DNA from: Gammaproteobacteria bacterium
GTDB lineage: Bacteria; Pseudomonadota; Gammaproteobacteria; Arenicellales; UBA868
Direction of reading: 5' to 3'
Length of the DNA: 64,000 nucleotides
NCBI GenBank assembly: GCA_022450155.1
Contig: JAKUQR010000012.1
Coordinates: forward strand, 1 to 64,000
The position numbers and the translations under genes are program-made. Under the pieces are notes generated by a model that did not search any database, was not told the DNA's origin, and saw only the letters and a program-made list of their open reading frames with translations. Below are positions 53,816 through 63,020 of this stretch, in pieces (within the stretch, counting starts at the first letter, position 1; each line of letters opens with the position of its first letter).

Positions 53816-55492
53816 CTATGAACGATCTTCGGTTCCGTAGTGCCGCGCCAGGTAATCGTCGCTGAACTTGCCTGTTTCACGATCAGCGCGCAGAGAGTCG
53901 GCAGTCCTTTCAGAAGGAGGCCCATAACCACCGGCCCCGGGTGTTTCGATCACGATGGCAGAGTCGCGTGGCACCTTGACGGCGTTTGGTTTGTTGTCCA
54001 GCCGTGTGGTTTTGTCTGGTGAGCGCAAAAGAAACCGTCCGGCGCCACCGGCGCCACCGCCAAACAGCCCCCAGGGCTGGTGACGAAAGCGTTCGCCGGC
54101 ACCGTTAAAAATACAGTTGTCATGGCGCGGTGTGATGACCCGCCGCAGTCCCATTCCGCCACGGTATTTGCCGGCCCCGGCTGAGTCTTCAACGAGGCTG
54201 TACTCATCGACCACAAGCGGATATTCCATTTCGATGGCTTCAATCGGCAGGTTGGATGTGTTGGTGATGTGCACCTGAACACCGTCTTTTCCGTCTTTGG
54301 TCGGTCTTGCCCCCATACCTCCGCCGAGGGTTTCCAAATACAGGTACGACTGACCCGTCCTGGGGTCTGTCCCGGAGAACACTGCCGTTGTATTGGCACC
54401 GTTCGCTGCAGCAATGACCCGTTCCGGGAAGGCGACGGACAGTGCGCCGAGAACCACGTCAATGATTCTCTGGCAGGTGTTGGCGCGGGCCGCAACCGGT
54501 GCCGGAAAGGTGCAGTTGACCAGAGTGCTGCGCGGGGCCAGGATCTTTACTGAATCGAGCACACCCTGATTGTTGGGCACGTCAGGATCCAGCAGAGCCT
54601 TGAGCGAGTAGCAGACCGCGGCCTGTGTCGCGTTCAGGGTCACGTTGATATTGCCGGCGACCTGTGCACAGGTGCCTTCAAAGTCAAACGTGATCTCACG
54701 ACCGCTTACCGTGATCATCAGTTCTATAGGCAGGTCCAGGGCATCGATGCCATCGCCATCCATCATGTCGGCAAAATGATAGTCTCCGTCCGGAATGGTC
54801 TCGATGCTGTCGCCCATTCGTTTTCGGGTCCGGTCGATAATATCGCTGAACGCAGTGTTGATCTGTTCCGTGCCGTGGTCGGCAACGACTTCCTGCAGAC
54901 GGCGTTCACCCAGGCGACAGGCCGAGATCTGGGCGAAGTAGTCTCCCCGCCGTTCTTTGGGGACCCGCACGTTGAGCAGCATCAAATCAAACAGATCCTG
55001 CTGCAGTTCGCCGTTGCGAAACAGGCGAACAACGGGTATTCGAAGTCCTTCTTGATAGATTTCAGACATACCGCCGGCCATGCTGCCAGGGGCCATCCCA
55101 CCGATATCTGCGTGGTGTGCGATGTTACAGATAAAACCGAAGATTTCGTCGTCAATGTAAACCGGCATCGCGAGATTGACATCGGGCAGATGTGTGCCGC
55201 CTGCTGCATGCGGATCGTTGGCCACAAACAGGTCACCGGGTTGAATGTCATTGCCGAATTTATCGAGCAGTGCTTGCATCAGGCCATGCATGGACGCGAT
55301 ATGAATCGGCAGGGATTCGACCGCCTGCACCACCAGTCGACCGGAACGGTCCATGATTGCAGTCGAGTGATCGTGGCGCTCCTTAATGTTGGTTGAATAC
55401 GCCGACTTCATCAGCGCGACATAGGTCTCGTCTGTAATCGAACGCAGGGCGTTCGATATGATCTCCAGACTGATGGGGTCGAGTCGGATCAA
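53816..55492 (-). CDS. hyuB: Hydantoinase/oxoprolinase subunit B (HyuB)
   Basis: 558 aa, the normal length of the B subunit. The TTG start overlaps the hyuA stop by 4 bp and gives the family opening LDPISLEIISNALRSITDETYVALMKSAYS. ERHDHSTAIMDRSGRLVVQ and FVANDPHAAGGTHLPDVNL are strongly conserved blocks. With HyuA it opens a five-membered lactam or imide ring such as hydantoin, N-methylhydantoin or 5-oxoproline with ATP. It converges on the M20 deacylase, so product hand-over between the two is plausible. Confidence 0.93.
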   Translation of the reverse strand: MIRLDPISLEIISNALRSITDETYVALMKSAYSTNIKERHDHSTAIMDRSGRLVVQAVESLPIHIASMHGLMQALLDKFGNDIQPGDLFVANDPHAAGGTHLPDVNLAMPVYIDDEIFGFICNIAHHADIGGMAPGSMAGGMSEIYQEGLRIPVVRLFRNGELQQDLFDLMLLNVRVPKERRGDYFAQISACRLGERRLQEVVADHGTEQINTAFSDIIDRTRKRMGDSIETIPDGDYHFADMMDGDGIDALDLPIELMITVSGREITFDFEGTCAQVAGNINVTLNATQAAVCYSLKALLDPDVPNNQGVLDSVKILAPRSTLVNCTFPAPVAARANTCQRIIDVVLGALSVAFPERVIAAANGANTTAVFSGTDPRTGQSYLYLETLGGGMGARPTKDGKDGVQVHITNTSNLPIEAIEMEYPLVVDEYSLVEDSAGAGKYRGGMGLRRVITPRHDNCIFNGAGERFRHQPWGLFGGGAGGAGRFLLRSPDKTTRLDNKPNAVKVPRDSAIVIETPGAGGYGPPSERTADSLRADRETGKFSDDYLARHYGTEDRS

Positions 55493-57552
55493 TTGAGATC
55501 CTCCGTAAGGGTAATAAGGAGTGTCCCGGATTCATCGACTGTACCGACATCGCCTGGATACAGCAGAGTAGTCGCATCCAGTTGGGCAATCACGGCTGGG
55601 CCTGTCAGGATGTGACCGGCTCTAAGCTCGCTGCGCTCAAACACGGGGCAGTTCACGGGTTTATCGGAATGAAACACGACCTGACGTTCTCCAGCCATAA
55701 CCGGTGCGGTATCTGATGGGTCCAGTTTGCGGTAATCTGCAAGCGGGGAGAGCCGACCGCGGGCAGTCAGCCGGATATTGATGATCTCGATTGGATCGTC
55801 CGGGTTGAAATAGCCATAGCTTCCTTCATGTGTCCTGAAGAACCGTTGCTGAAGATCGTCGACCACCAGCTCAGGCACCTGATTACCCGTTGTCTCAAGG
55901 GGTACCGCAAGTTCGAAATTCTGTCCCACATAGCGCATATCGAGCCGGAGTTGGATGGACCGGGTGTGATCCAGAATGCTTTCCTGTTCGAACCATTTTC
56001 GAGCCTGTAGGCTGAGCGAGTCGAGGATTTGCCTGATATGTTCGACGTTTCCCGCATTGACCTCGATTCGGCCGCTGTCAACAAAGTCCTCCAGCAGATC
56101 AGACACCACCAGGCCGTGCGCACAGATGATGCCCGGGGCCGGTGGAACCAGAATCTCTTGAATGCCCAGGTTGCGCGCAACATCCCTGGCGTGTAGTGGA
56201 CCGGCCCCGCCAAACGGCATCAGACAGTATTCCCGGGGATCATGGCCGCGTTCTACCGATATGGTACGGATCGCTCGCACCATGTTGGCAACAACGATGT
56301 CGATCACGCCTTGAGCGGCGCGCAGACGGCTCACGTCAAGCGACTGTGCCAAGGTATCGAATGCCGAGTCCGCTGCTGCCTTGTCGAGTTTCATCGTCCC
56401 GCCCAGAAGACCATCTTCGCCGAGTCGACCCAGAAGCAGGTTGGCGTCAGTGACGGTCGACTGTGTGCCGCCGAGTCCGTAACAAGCCGGACCGGGATCT
56501 GCTCCCATGCTTTTCGGGCCAACCTTGAGCAGACCGTCACGGTCGATCCAGGCAACCGACCCACCGCCAGCACCCACGGTTTCGACATCAACCATCGGCA
56601 TGCGAATGGGAAAGCCGCCAACTTCCCGGGAAAACACCGTGGGTACGCGCGCCTGGCGGATCAGCGCAACATCGGCACTGGTTCCACCCATATCCAGCGT
56701 AATAGCGTCCGATCGCTGTGCCGCAGTGGCGACATGTGCGGCGCCAACCACGCCTGCGGCCGGACCAGACAAAGCAGTGCGAACGGGAAGCCGCTGAGCC
56801 CGACCCACAGACATCAGGCCGCCACTGGACTGGTTGAGGCCAAAGCTGGCATTGGGAGCGGCGCTTTTGAGACCGCTGTCGAGATCAGTCATGTATTGCG
56901 CCATAACCGGCTGTAGGTAAGCGTTGAGAACGGTTGTTGAGAAACGTTCGAATTCGCGAAATTCAGGCTGAACTTCAGATGACGCACTGACCTCGATGTC
57001 TGGCAAAGACTGACGCAGTGCATCGGTAATTGCCCGTTCGTGTTCGGGGTTCTGAAACGCAAACAGAAAACACACGGCACAGGACTGAGGGTCGGCAGCG
57101 CGGACACAGTCGACTGCGCGCTCGATTTCATGCTGACTAAGCGGAGTCAGGACTTCTCCGCCAGCGGTGATTCTTTCGGATACTTCGATCCGTCGCGACC
57201 TTGGGACCAGGGCTGCAGGGTAATCCTGATAAAGGTCGAACATGTGCGGCCGGGTCTGGCGCCCGATATCGAGCAGGTCGGCAAAACCAGCGGTCGTCAG
57301 CAGCATGACATCACCGCCGCGCCGCTGCAGCAGGGCGTTGGTTGCCACGGTAGTACCATGCGAGAACTGGCGGAGTTCGGAGAGATCCAGGCTGTGTTCC
57401 CGGGCCAGTGTCTCAAGGCCATTGAGCACTGCATGGGCCGGATTCCCCGGTGTCGATGGAAACTTGCCCACATGAACTGCCCCGCTAGACTCGTCAACGG
57501 CAAAGAAATCTGTGAAAGTCCCACCTACATCTACACCTACAGTCCACACCAT
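55489..57552 (-). CDS. hyuA: Hydantoinase/oxoprolinase subunit A (HyuA)
   Basis: 687 aa. The actin-like ATPase fold begins with VGVDVGGTFTDFFAVD at about 5-20; SHGTTVATNALLQRRGG, TALSGPAAGVVGAAH and TLDMGGTSADVALI are the other phosphate and switch motifs. GAGGGSVAWID and MPFGGAGPLHA complete the family pattern. It binds and uses ATP for ring opening with HyuB. The ATG at 57550-57552 matches the family N-terminus. Regulatory sequence should lie in the 316-bp divergent region towards the cupin gene. Confidence 0.94.
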   Translation of the reverse strand: MVWTVGVDVGGTFTDFFAVDESSGAVHVGKFPSTPGNPAHAVLNGLETLAREHSLDLSELRQFSHGTTVATNALLQRRGGDVMLLTTAGFADLLDIGRQTRPHMFDLYQDYPAALVPRSRRIEVSERITAGGEVLTPLSQHEIERAVDCVRAADPQSCAVCFLFAFQNPEHERAITDALRQSLPDIEVSASSEVQPEFREFERFSTTVLNAYLQPVMAQYMTDLDSGLKSAAPNASFGLNQSSGGLMSVGRAQRLPVRTALSGPAAGVVGAAHVATAAQRSDAITLDMGGTSADVALIRQARVPTVFSREVGGFPIRMPMVDVETVGAGGGSVAWIDRDGLLKVGPKSMGADPGPACYGLGGTQSTVTDANLLLGRLGEDGLLGGTMKLDKAAADSAFDTLAQSLDVSRLRAAQGVIDIVVANMVRAIRTISVERGHDPREYCLMPFGGAGPLHARDVARNLGIQEILVPPAPGIICAHGLVVSDLLEDFVDSGRIEVNAGNVEHIRQILDSLSLQARKWFEQESILDHTRSIQLRLDMRYVGQNFELAVPLETTGNQVPELVVDDLQQRFFRTHEGSYGYFNPDDPIEIINIRLTARGRLSPLADYRKLDPSDTAPVMAGERQVVFHSDKPVNCPVFERSELRAGHILTGPAVIAQLDATTLLYPGDVGTVDESGTLLITLTEDLN

Positions 57553-57868
57553 GCTTTGTCGCTCCGGAAAACCCTAACTCTCGCCGGAAGTATAATTGCA
57601 GTTATCTGCCACGTGCGTCTTAATACGAATGACCGACACGGATTCATCCAATATTCCTGAAGTCCGGGAACGCACGGCTTCTTCACTGCCCGTTGGCGGC
57701 CCTACAGAAGAAATCTGCACTTCGGAGTTGTTCGGTTTTAACAGCGCACTTCGTGTGCCTGCATTTGCCGTGTGTTCCGAACAGGTACCGGAGATCGATT
57801 CAACTTATTGTTTCACAGGGAACCACGATCTCTATACTGTCCGGTTTTATGCATAACTGGAGGGTAAT
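57553..57868. other. Divergent regulatory region between hyuA and a cupin gene
   Basis: 316 bp without a convincing gene. A frame from ATG 57629 to a stop at 57856 gives 75 residues of mixed composition with no motif or ribosome site. TATACT (57833-57838) with TTGTTTCA about 18 bases upstream could be the promoter of the cupin gene, which would argue against that frame. Promoter and operator elements for hyuAB should also lie here. Confidence 0.4.
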
Positions 57869-58246
57869 ATGATCAGCATCAACAAAACACATAGAGAGTT
57901 CTATTCACTTGATCTCGAAAATGGCTGGGAAGTACCGCAGGGTTACCCAGTCGGGATCGAGCAGAAAATACTTTCGGGTAGCTTGGATGAAGTCAATCGA
58001 ACTGGCAGCCGGACTCGCCTACTGCGCTTCAAACCGGGTATCTATACCACCGCACCTTTCAATCACGAGTATTGGGAGGAGGTGTACCTAGTGTCGGGCG
58101 ATCTGATTGTGGGTAATGACGAGGACGGTCAGGGCGGTGAGACTTTTGCAGCTAACACCTATGCCTGCAGACCGCCGGGTACTGATCATGGTCCGTTTAA
58201 ATCCTGCAACGGTTGTTTGTTACTTGAGATTCACTACTTCGACTGA
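57869..58246 (+). CDS. Small cupin-domain protein
   Basis: 125 aa with a GGAGGG site 4 bases before the ATG. One cupin fold: FKPGIYTTAPFNHEYWEEVYLVSGDLIVGN with H-x-x-x-x-E spacing for metal binding near residues 66-71, and a second motif PPGTDHGPF near 103-111 with a His. It resembles ChrR-type or dihydroxyacetophenone-dioxygenase-like cupins. Catalysis or ligand sensing are both possible. Downstream lies a convergent alpha/beta hydrolase gene, 93 bp away. Confidence 0.82.
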   Translation: MISINKTHREFYSLDLENGWEVPQGYPVGIEQKILSGSLDEVNRTGSRTRLLRFKPGIYTTAPFNHEYWEEVYLVSGDLIVGNDEDGQGGETFAANTYACRPPGTDHGPFKSCNGCLLLEIHYFD

Positions 58247-58339
58247 CTGCGTTAGAAACTGCTGCGCACTTGCGGCCATTGCGTTTTCGGTCCCAAATCG
58301 AGTTTGTGCGTAGTGTGAAGAATGGGCAGCGTTCTTAGA

Positions 58340-59242
58340 TCACGCAATGCCGGTATTGTGCAAGAAGGATAGAAACTCTTTCGCGACTGTTTGTGGTCGT
58401 TCGATCTGCATCATATGCGTCGTTGCAGTTATACATGAGTAGGGAAGACCCAACTCGACGTGCATTGCCCGATTGACAAAAGCGGGTGGCCAGGCACCTT
58501 CGATTTCCGGGTCAGCACCCAGAAACCTGACCGGACCCGTCAGTTCTGTCAGCTGGGCCCAGATATTCAGCTTAGCATTGTCGTCGTAGATTTGGGATTC
58601 GTAGGTGCTGGGACAGGTCAGTTCCCAACCAGTTGTATTCTGCGTTAGTGTTGCCGCGGCCATAAGTTGGTGGCTGCCGTTCTGCCAGCGATTCAGGCGT
58701 TTTGTTTCAATCAGAGTTTGTGTTAGTTCATTAGGACTGGAAAATCTGTGTGGTCGACTGACTGCCCAGTCCCTCAGCTTCAGTTCGAATGAATGGGCCA
58801 GTTGATACAACGCGTGTCCTGGTTCTGGTATCACAGGTGGATCAACTACTAGCAGCGCGTCCCAGCGCTGACCATGTTCAAGGTTCTGTAACAGGCCGGT
58901 AATCGCTGAAATCGAATGAAAAACCGCTACCGTCGGTTTAGCACCAAAGATCTGGGGAATATGGGTGTAAATAGTTTCGAAATCGAGTACAAAACGATTG
59001 ATGTGGTGTGCCGCGAAGTTGTGGCGGGGATTTTGACCGTGGTTGCGAACATCAAAAACGACCACCTCAAAGCTGTCCAGAAACAGTTGCCAGAATGGAT
59101 AGTACGCATCGACAGCGAATCCGTTTCCATGGCTGAGAAGCAGCCGCTGTTTCCCTTTGCTGTGACGGCGGAGACGGATGATGGCACCGTCATCCATGCT
59201 GATATCCACCGTTTGTGCAGGTGTCAAAATGTTGAAGGTCAT
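58340..59242 (-). CDS. Alpha/beta hydrolase with atypical nucleophile elbow
   Basis: 300 aa with the fold landmarks LLLSHGNGFAVDAYYPFW (oxyanion strand, 34-51), VVVFDVRNHGQN near 60-71, and a C-terminal THMMQIERP with the likely catalytic His near 272. The nucleophile elbow, normally G-x-S-x-G, reads F-H-S110-I-S, so the tight turn glycines are missing although the Ser remains. It could be an esterase with a relaxed elbow, or a non-hydrolytic member. It is the last clear gene before a decayed region. Confidence 0.82.
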   Translation of the reverse strand: MTFNILTPAQTVDISMDDGAIIRLRRHSKGKQRLLLSHGNGFAVDAYYPFWQLFLDSFEVVVFDVRNHGQNPRHNFAAHHINRFVLDFETIYTHIPQIFGAKPTVAVFHSISAITGLLQNLEHGQRWDALLVVDPPVIPEPGHALYQLAHSFELKLRDWAVSRPHRFSSPNELTQTLIETKRLNRWQNGSHQLMAAATLTQNTTGWELTCPSTYESQIYDDNAKLNIWAQLTELTGPVRFLGADPEIEGAWPPAFVNRAMHVELGLPYSCITATTHMMQIERPQTVAKEFLSFLHNTGIA

Positions 59243-59933
59243 CGTCTGCTATCTCAGGTCATGTTGGCCACGATCTTGCCTTTGGTCTGTCGGGCTAGCA
59301 AGCGGACCAGCAATCCATACGACCACTCGGTGATGAAACGATGGGCACGAGTCCGTTTTTTATGGGCAGCATAATTTGTTTTGTTCTGAGAAATATGTGT
59401 TGAATTACTCACTCTCTCCCTTGTACGAGGTTAGAACCATATTCTCCGGTACTTAATTTAGGTCATACAGCGCGGCATAAGTATTGATGATCTGGTCAAA
59501 AGTTGGATAGGAGGGGTGTCTCTCATTGTTTCATCCCCGACATAGATTACTTGGCCGTCTTTGAGATTGTCGCGATATTTTTTCCATGTTTGATCATGGC
59601 TGATTCCTAGATGTGGTGGCGTTGCCTTGGAGATCTATCGCTGCTTTGGCCCAGATTTGTCGAAAGTCTGATTAGAACCTGAATAAATTGTGAGTGGTGC
59701 TGTCCGTTGTTTGTCTCTAGATTGTCACGAAACCATAGCATTTTTCGCAGGTTGGGCCATTGGTTGGTCTGTAATGTACTGAAGGGTTTTTATTTTAGTT
59801 GAGTGGACTATTGTGTCGCTAACTTCGACGGCGCCTGCGTTGTGGTTGGCCATCGAACCCGAATTAGGCCATCCATGATAATTGTGAATCACCTTATAAT
59901 TTGTTAATTGCTTACTGCTAACTGAATGCCGCG
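59243..59933. other. Decayed intergenic stretch with gene remnants
   Basis: About 690 bp with lower GC than the rest of the window and no intact gene. On the minus strand, 59254-59412 stays open for about 52 codons and ends KGKIVANMT before TGA; this might be the tail of a medium-chain dehydrogenase, but the match is weak. A clearer remnant lies at 59453-59610 (separate entry). TATAAT at 59895-59900 sits 34 bases before the HpaB-family start and could be its -10 box, without a good -35 box. Confidence 0.5.
59453..59610 (-). pseudogene. N-terminal remnant of an HpaB-family flavin hydroxylase
   Basis: Reading the minus strand gives KKYRDNLKDGQVIYVGDE, then, after a frame change near the bases CCAAC/TTTTG, TFDQIINTYAALYDLN before TAA. 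Together these match the N-terminal pattern of 4-hydroxyphenylacetate 3-hydroxylases, where an intact neighbour (59934) has EHLQSLVDGRAVYLDGQ and SVRTAAGLYDFQ at the same spacing. Only about 45 residues remain, with one frameshift and no downstream domain, so this is a relic of a second copy on the other strand. The match is by eye. Confidence 0.55.
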
Positions 59934-61415
59934 ATGACTGGTCAACCCATCAAGAACGCCACAGAACACCTTCAGAGTCTGGTGGATGGCCGTGCCGTCT
60001 ACCTTGATGGCCAAATGGTAGCCGATGTAACCCGCCACATCGCTTTTTGCCAGTCGGTGCGCACCGCAGCCGGTCTTTACGATTTCCAGGCGGATCCAAA
60101 AAATTCTGATCTGATGACTTTCGAATCGCCCACAAGCGGTCGTCGAGTGAACCGGGCCTGGCAGATGCCGACAACCTATGAAGAACTGGTCGCCCGGCGT
60201 CGGGCATTGGTGAGCTGGGCGGAACAGCATGCGGGTTTCATCGGACGCTCACCGGATCATCTGGCTTCGGCTATAACCGGCCAGTTGATGGGTCTGGACC
60301 TGTTCGAGGAATACGATCATCACAGGGCAAAAGCGTACTGGGATTACTATGTCTACGCCCGCGATAATGATCTGTATCTCACCTACGTGATCATCAATCC
60401 TCAGGTCGATCAGTCCAAATCGGCGATCGAACTCGAGAACAATAATCCAATGATGAAGATCGTGGACGAAGACAGTGAAGGGGTTACGGTTCGCGGGGCA
60501 AAAATGCTGGGTACCAGTGCCGTCATGGCGAACGAGGTGTTTGTCGCTCATCTGCAGCCGTTGCGTCCTGAAGACGTGGATTACGCCATATCGTTTGCAG
60601 TACCAATGAATATCCCGGGCTTGAAAGTTTTGTCACGCAAATCATATGAACAACATGCTGTATCGGAATTCGATAACCCGCTCGCTTTTCGCTACGACGA
60701 GAACGATGCCTTGATGTACTTTGACGATGTGAAGGTGCCGTGGGAGCGGATCTTCGTATATCGCGATCCCGAGATGTGCCGGCGGCAGTTCCATGACACC
60801 CCGGGACATATCTACCAGAACTATCAGGCCCAGATCCGACTCAGCGTCAAACTCAAGTTTCTAGTTGGACTGGCCCGTGATATCTGCGAGACCATCGGCA
60901 CAGTCAAGATCCCTTCTGTAGCAGACTCGTTAGGTAGGATGGCAGCGCAGGCGGCAGCTGTGGAGAACATGATGCTTGGGATGGAGGTGAAGGGCCGACC
61001 GTGGGGTGAGTACTTCGTGCCCGACCGCCATGCCGTTTATGCTGCACTAACGTTGACACAGGAGCTTTATCCGCAGATGATCAACACGCTGCGCGAGTTG
61101 GCTGGAGGCGCCCTGATTATGTTGCCTTCTTCGTCGGCCGACTACGAAAACCCTGAGCTTGCGTCCATTTTTCAAAGTGTGCAGGTCTCGGCCGATGGAC
61201 GCAGCGATAGAGACCGCGTCAAACTCCTAAAGCTGGCGTGGGATGCCGTCGGTTCAGAATTTGCCGGTCGCCACACGCAATATGAAATGTTCTATGCCGG
61301 TGCCCAGTTTGTGACTCGGGCGCACAGTATGCGCACCTATGACTGGGAAGGTGCAGCGTCTCTGGTATCAAACATTACCGGTCGTTACGACCTTGAAACC
61401 GGAGGTTCGAGTTGA
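59934..61415 (+). CDS. 4-hydroxyphenylacetate 3-hydroxylase (HpaB)-family flavin monooxygenase
   Basis: 493 aa, the normal length of the family. The N-terminal domain starts KNATEHLQSLVDGRAVYLDGQ, and the middle has YVIINPQVDQSKS, VRGAKMLGTSAVMANE (substrate/FAD loop) and the VPWERIFVYRDPEMC strand. The C-terminal acyl-CoA-dehydrogenase-like helices follow. Such enzymes use FADH2 from a separate reductase to hydroxylate phenols or, in related groups, dehydrate 4-hydroxybutyryl-CoA; the Cys/His cluster ligands of the latter are not evident. No HpaC-type reductase is nearby. Substrate unknown. Confidence 0.9.
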   Translation: MTGQPIKNATEHLQSLVDGRAVYLDGQMVADVTRHIAFCQSVRTAAGLYDFQADPKNSDLMTFESPTSGRRVNRAWQMPTTYEELVARRRALVSWAEQHAGFIGRSPDHLASAITGQLMGLDLFEEYDHHRAKAYWDYYVYARDNDLYLTYVIINPQVDQSKSAIELENNNPMMKIVDEDSEGVTVRGAKMLGTSAVMANEVFVAHLQPLRPEDVDYAISFAVPMNIPGLKVLSRKSYEQHAVSEFDNPLAFRYDENDALMYFDDVKVPWERIFVYRDPEMCRRQFHDTPGHIYQNYQAQIRLSVKLKFLVGLARDICETIGTVKIPSVADSLGRMAAQAAAVENMMLGMEVKGRPWGEYFVPDRHAVYAALTLTQELYPQMINTLRELAGGALIMLPSSSADYENPELASIFQSVQVSADGRSDRDRVKLLKLAWDAVGSEFAGRHTQYEMFYAGAQFVTRAHSMRTYDWEGAASLVSNITGRYDLETGGSS

Positions 61416-61614
61416 GGTTTCTACGTGATACCTAGTCGAAATCAAGAACCATGGTGCAATAAACGCATCGAGTACCAATCCGAGTCGATTTCTGCTTCGG
61501 AGGTGCATGTGCCGGGAAGACCGTCGGATTCCGAGGGTGTTAAGGCACTGGCCGTGGCGGCGCACAAGAGATTTTTTTGACCTACCGGGGCTAGTTGCAG
61601 AGGGATCCCAACGC

Positions 61615-62112
61615 TCAGTCAGCGGATCCAAATACCGTGCGTTTTTCAATGGACTTCACGTCCGCTGGGCGTTCAAAGGGTTCCGGCGCGTTTTCACCGG
61701 GCATTCTGGGCCGCCCGACGGCTGAGAAAAAGTCCTTCAGCCCGCCAGGTGTGAGGACAAAGCAGAACCGCAGAGGGATATTGCCCTGGTTTATGAATTG
61801 ATGCCGGCTACCGGGTGCCAAATACAAGATGGTACCGGTGTGCATTGGATGTACCTCGCCGTCGATCGTTGCGGTGCCATCACCTTCTAGTACGATGATC
61901 ACTTCTTCGTGGTGGTCGTGGACGTGCTCTCGCACTGAGCATTCGGGGGCCACCTCCTGTATGCCGACATCGAATCCCGGGCCGTTGCTATTCACGGCTT
62001 GTGCTACTGCAAGTTCTACAAACCCGTTGGTCGGAACGGGTTGCCAGTAGCTTTCGCCTTCGTCGGGTTGTACGGCCCGACTTCTTTTTTCGGTCATCGT
62101 AGCAGAGGTCAT
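61615..62112 (-). CDS. Cupin-domain protein
   Basis: 165 aa with a single cupin at about 50-120. Motif 1 is REHVHDHHEEVIIVLEGDGTATIDGE, keeping the H-x-H...E metal set, and motif 2 is LYLAPGSRHQFIN with the last His. The N-terminal 35 residues and a C-terminal tail are hydrophilic. It may bind a metal and act on a small molecule, or serve as a regulator. It lies 2 bp after the enoyl-CoA hydratase pseudogene's end on the same strand, so it might be the surviving gene of that unit. The 199 bp between this gene and the HpaB-family stop (61416-61614) hold nothing recognisable. Confidence 0.8.
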   Translation of the reverse strand: MTSATMTEKRSRAVQPDEGESYWQPVPTNGFVELAVAQAVNSNGPGFDVGIQEVAPECSVREHVHDHHEEVIIVLEGDGTATIDGEVHPMHTGTILYLAPGSRHQFINQGNIPLRFCFVLTPGGLKDFFSAVGRPRMPGENAPEPFERPADVKSIEKRTVFGSAD

Positions 62113-62114
62113 AG

Positions 62115-62838
62115 TCAGGTGCGTCCCCAGCGCAGTACTCTGGAATCTTTGAATTCCGGTTTTCGCTTGGCGTGAAAGGATTCGACACCTTCCCTAAAAT
62201 CATTGGAAGAACGGAGCCGGCCGTATGCGTTACCGTCGATGTCAATTCCAGCTTCTAGCGTCGTGTTTTGAGAAGCATTCAATACACGATTGATCGTGCG
62301 CTGGGACAACGGGGAGAATGTACGGAGTTCATCTACCAGTTTATCCAAGGTTGTTTCTAGCTGGCTGTCGTCGACACAATTGAGAACCATACCCCAGTCT
62401 TTGGCTTCGCTACCACTGACGCGTCGGGAACGAAACGTCATGTCCTTGGTCCTCTGAATTCCAATCATGTGCAGCAGACGTATTGAGCCAGCAGATCCGG
62501 GTATCTGAGCGATCCGTTGTTCAGGCAGCGTGCCGGTGCAGCAATATTAGTCGCGAGGTCCGATACCTCTTCAGGAGTGGATTCCAGGAAGCCCTGGATG
62601 TTGCCATGCGACGAAAAGTGTTCTCCTTCGGCAGGGGAGTGCGGTGACACGAATGCGTTCATCGCAGCTTAGCGCTTCAAAAGTCTGCCGCAGCTGTTCG
62701 CTGCGGCATGATGACAACACTCAACGGTGGGCGCTGTAGGACGATGTCGGCGTGCTCGCCGGAGGTATCGAGTGCAATCCTGAAGCCATCTGGGTTTTCG
62801 GGCAGACTCGTGGAAAGCGCTTGTTCGCCTTTGGACAT
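62115..62838 (-). pseudogene. Enoyl-CoA hydratase/isomerase pseudogene
   Basis: Pieces of one crotonase-family protein occur in order in different frames of the minus strand: an N-terminal part from ATG 62836-62838 (EHADIVLQRPPLSVVIM), then EQLRQTFEALSCDERIRVT after a frameshift near 62700, then EGEHFSSHGNIQGFLE after a second shift near 62640, and finally PEQRIAQIPGSAGSIRLLH leading into an intact C-terminus that ends at 62115. Between NIAAPARC and PEQRI roughly 35 residues are missing (junction near 62525), including the usual second active-site loop. At least two frameshifts and one deletion make it non-functional. Confidence 0.85.
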
Positions 62839-63020
62839 AATCTATAGTTCTCTGGGTCACTGTCTCGGGCTAAGCTGTCTATGATACTGCGCCTAGGGTT
62901 TATCGGGTGAGTACAGGCATCGACCCAAAACTGGCACAATATCGAATCACTGTAATGAAGTGGACCAGGCTATCTGTCCTGGACGTATCTTGAAGATTAT
63001 CGGCTTAAGGAGAAGATCGT

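Noticed and set aside
56242-56916. 224-codon plus-strand frame inside hyuA
   Set aside because: Lies wholly within hyuA, whose family blocks are intact on the minus strand.
57629-57856. 75-codon frame between hyuA and the cupin gene
   Set aside because: No ribosome site, motif or recognisable composition, and a likely promoter -10 box lies within its end; treated as part of a regulatory region.
59254-59412. Tail of a medium-chain dehydrogenase on the minus strand
   Set aside because: The ending KGKIVANMT is suggestive, but no other motif supports it; mentioned only as part of the decayed region.
62465-62662. Separate small protein genes upstream of the enoyl-CoA hydratase C-terminus
   Set aside because: Their sequences contain pieces of the same crotonase in shifted frames, so they are parts of one pseudogene.
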